A DNA stretch of 23,196 nucleotides from JAQVWU01 sp964628455 (GTDB taxonomy: Bacteria; Bacillota; Clostridia; Oscillospirales; CAG-272): assembly GCA_964628455.1 (NCBI GenBank), contig CAZVPD010000043.1:1-23196 (forward strand), written 5' to 3'. Positions within the stretch are counted from its first letter, which is position 1, and the number at the start of each line of letters is the position of its first letter. Below the pieces are notes generated by a model. It was given only the letters and a program-made list of their open reading frames with translations. It had not been told where the DNA came from and made no database searches. Positions 23,178 through 23,196 of this stretch are shown piece after piece. A program made the translations under genes and the position numbers.

Positions 23178-23196
23178 TTATTTCTTGCACAGTTCC
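23178..23196 (-). CDS. possible 3' end of an upstream oxidoreductase gene
   Basis: The last bases, read on the minus strand, can code for ELCKK followed by TAA, ending 2 bases before the DUF1667 start. DUF1667 genes usually follow a FAD-dependent oxidoreductase gene, and the short spacing would fit. Six codons are too few to prove it. Confidence 0.35.

Noticed and set aside
1..23196. CRISPR arrays, tRNA or rRNA genes, insertion sequences, attachment sites
   Set aside because: No regularly spaced repeats, cloverleaf-like sequence, transposase or integrase reading frame, or terminal inverted repeats were found by eye.

Overview
The window looks like draft sequence from an anaerobic Firmicute of the Clostridia type, possibly a metagenome-assembled genome. 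Supporting signs are AGGAG-type ribosome binding sites, sigma-A promoters with 17-base spacers, a zinc-finger anti-sigma-like membrane protein, an AraM-type glycerol-1-phosphate dehydrogenase, a DUF1667 gene and many small-molecule lipoproteins. A run of ten Ns at 17482-17491 marks a scaffold join. No rRNA, tRNA, CRISPR array, transposase, integrase or phage gene was seen.

Region 1 (1-4634): the end of uvrB, followed by uvrA in the same direction and a strong terminator. This is the nucleotide excision repair pair.

Region 2 (about 4590-8100) is clearly richer in A+T than its surroundings. It holds an AraC-type helix-turn-helix protein fused to a GNAT acetyltransferase, an anti-sigma-like zinc-finger membrane protein without a visible sigma factor, and a convergent SEC-C protein. 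Each forward gene has its own terminator. It reads like an accessory insert of single-gene units.

Region 3 (8133-12179, plus strand): a UroD-like methyltransferase-family protein, a PAPS-type sulfotransferase, a putative esterase and an amidohydrolase. They suggest small-molecule modification or breakdown, but no defined pathway can be named. A perfect 18-bp hairpin closes this region at 12231-12278.

Region 4 (12305-17742, minus strand): a Gfo/Idh/MocA oxidoreductase (crossing the N gap), two paralogous solute-binding lipoproteins, and a glycerol-1-phosphate dehydrogenase. Two promoters with perfect TTGACA/TATAAT boxes and 17-base spacers drive it, one before the oxidoreductase and one between the two lipoproteins. 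No permease gene is present. The layout fits uptake and oxidation of a sugar or polyol.

Region 5 (17769-20736, plus strand): a PcrA/UvrD-type helicase about 200 residues longer than usual. The extra part is a proline-rich linker and a cysteine-rich, probably zinc-binding C-terminal domain. This is the most unusual protein in the window.

Region 6 (20841-23196, minus strand): from the right edge, the probable last codons of an upstream gene, a DUF1667 protein, an unrecognised 278-residue protein and an SPL-like radical SAM protein, ending in a strong terminator.
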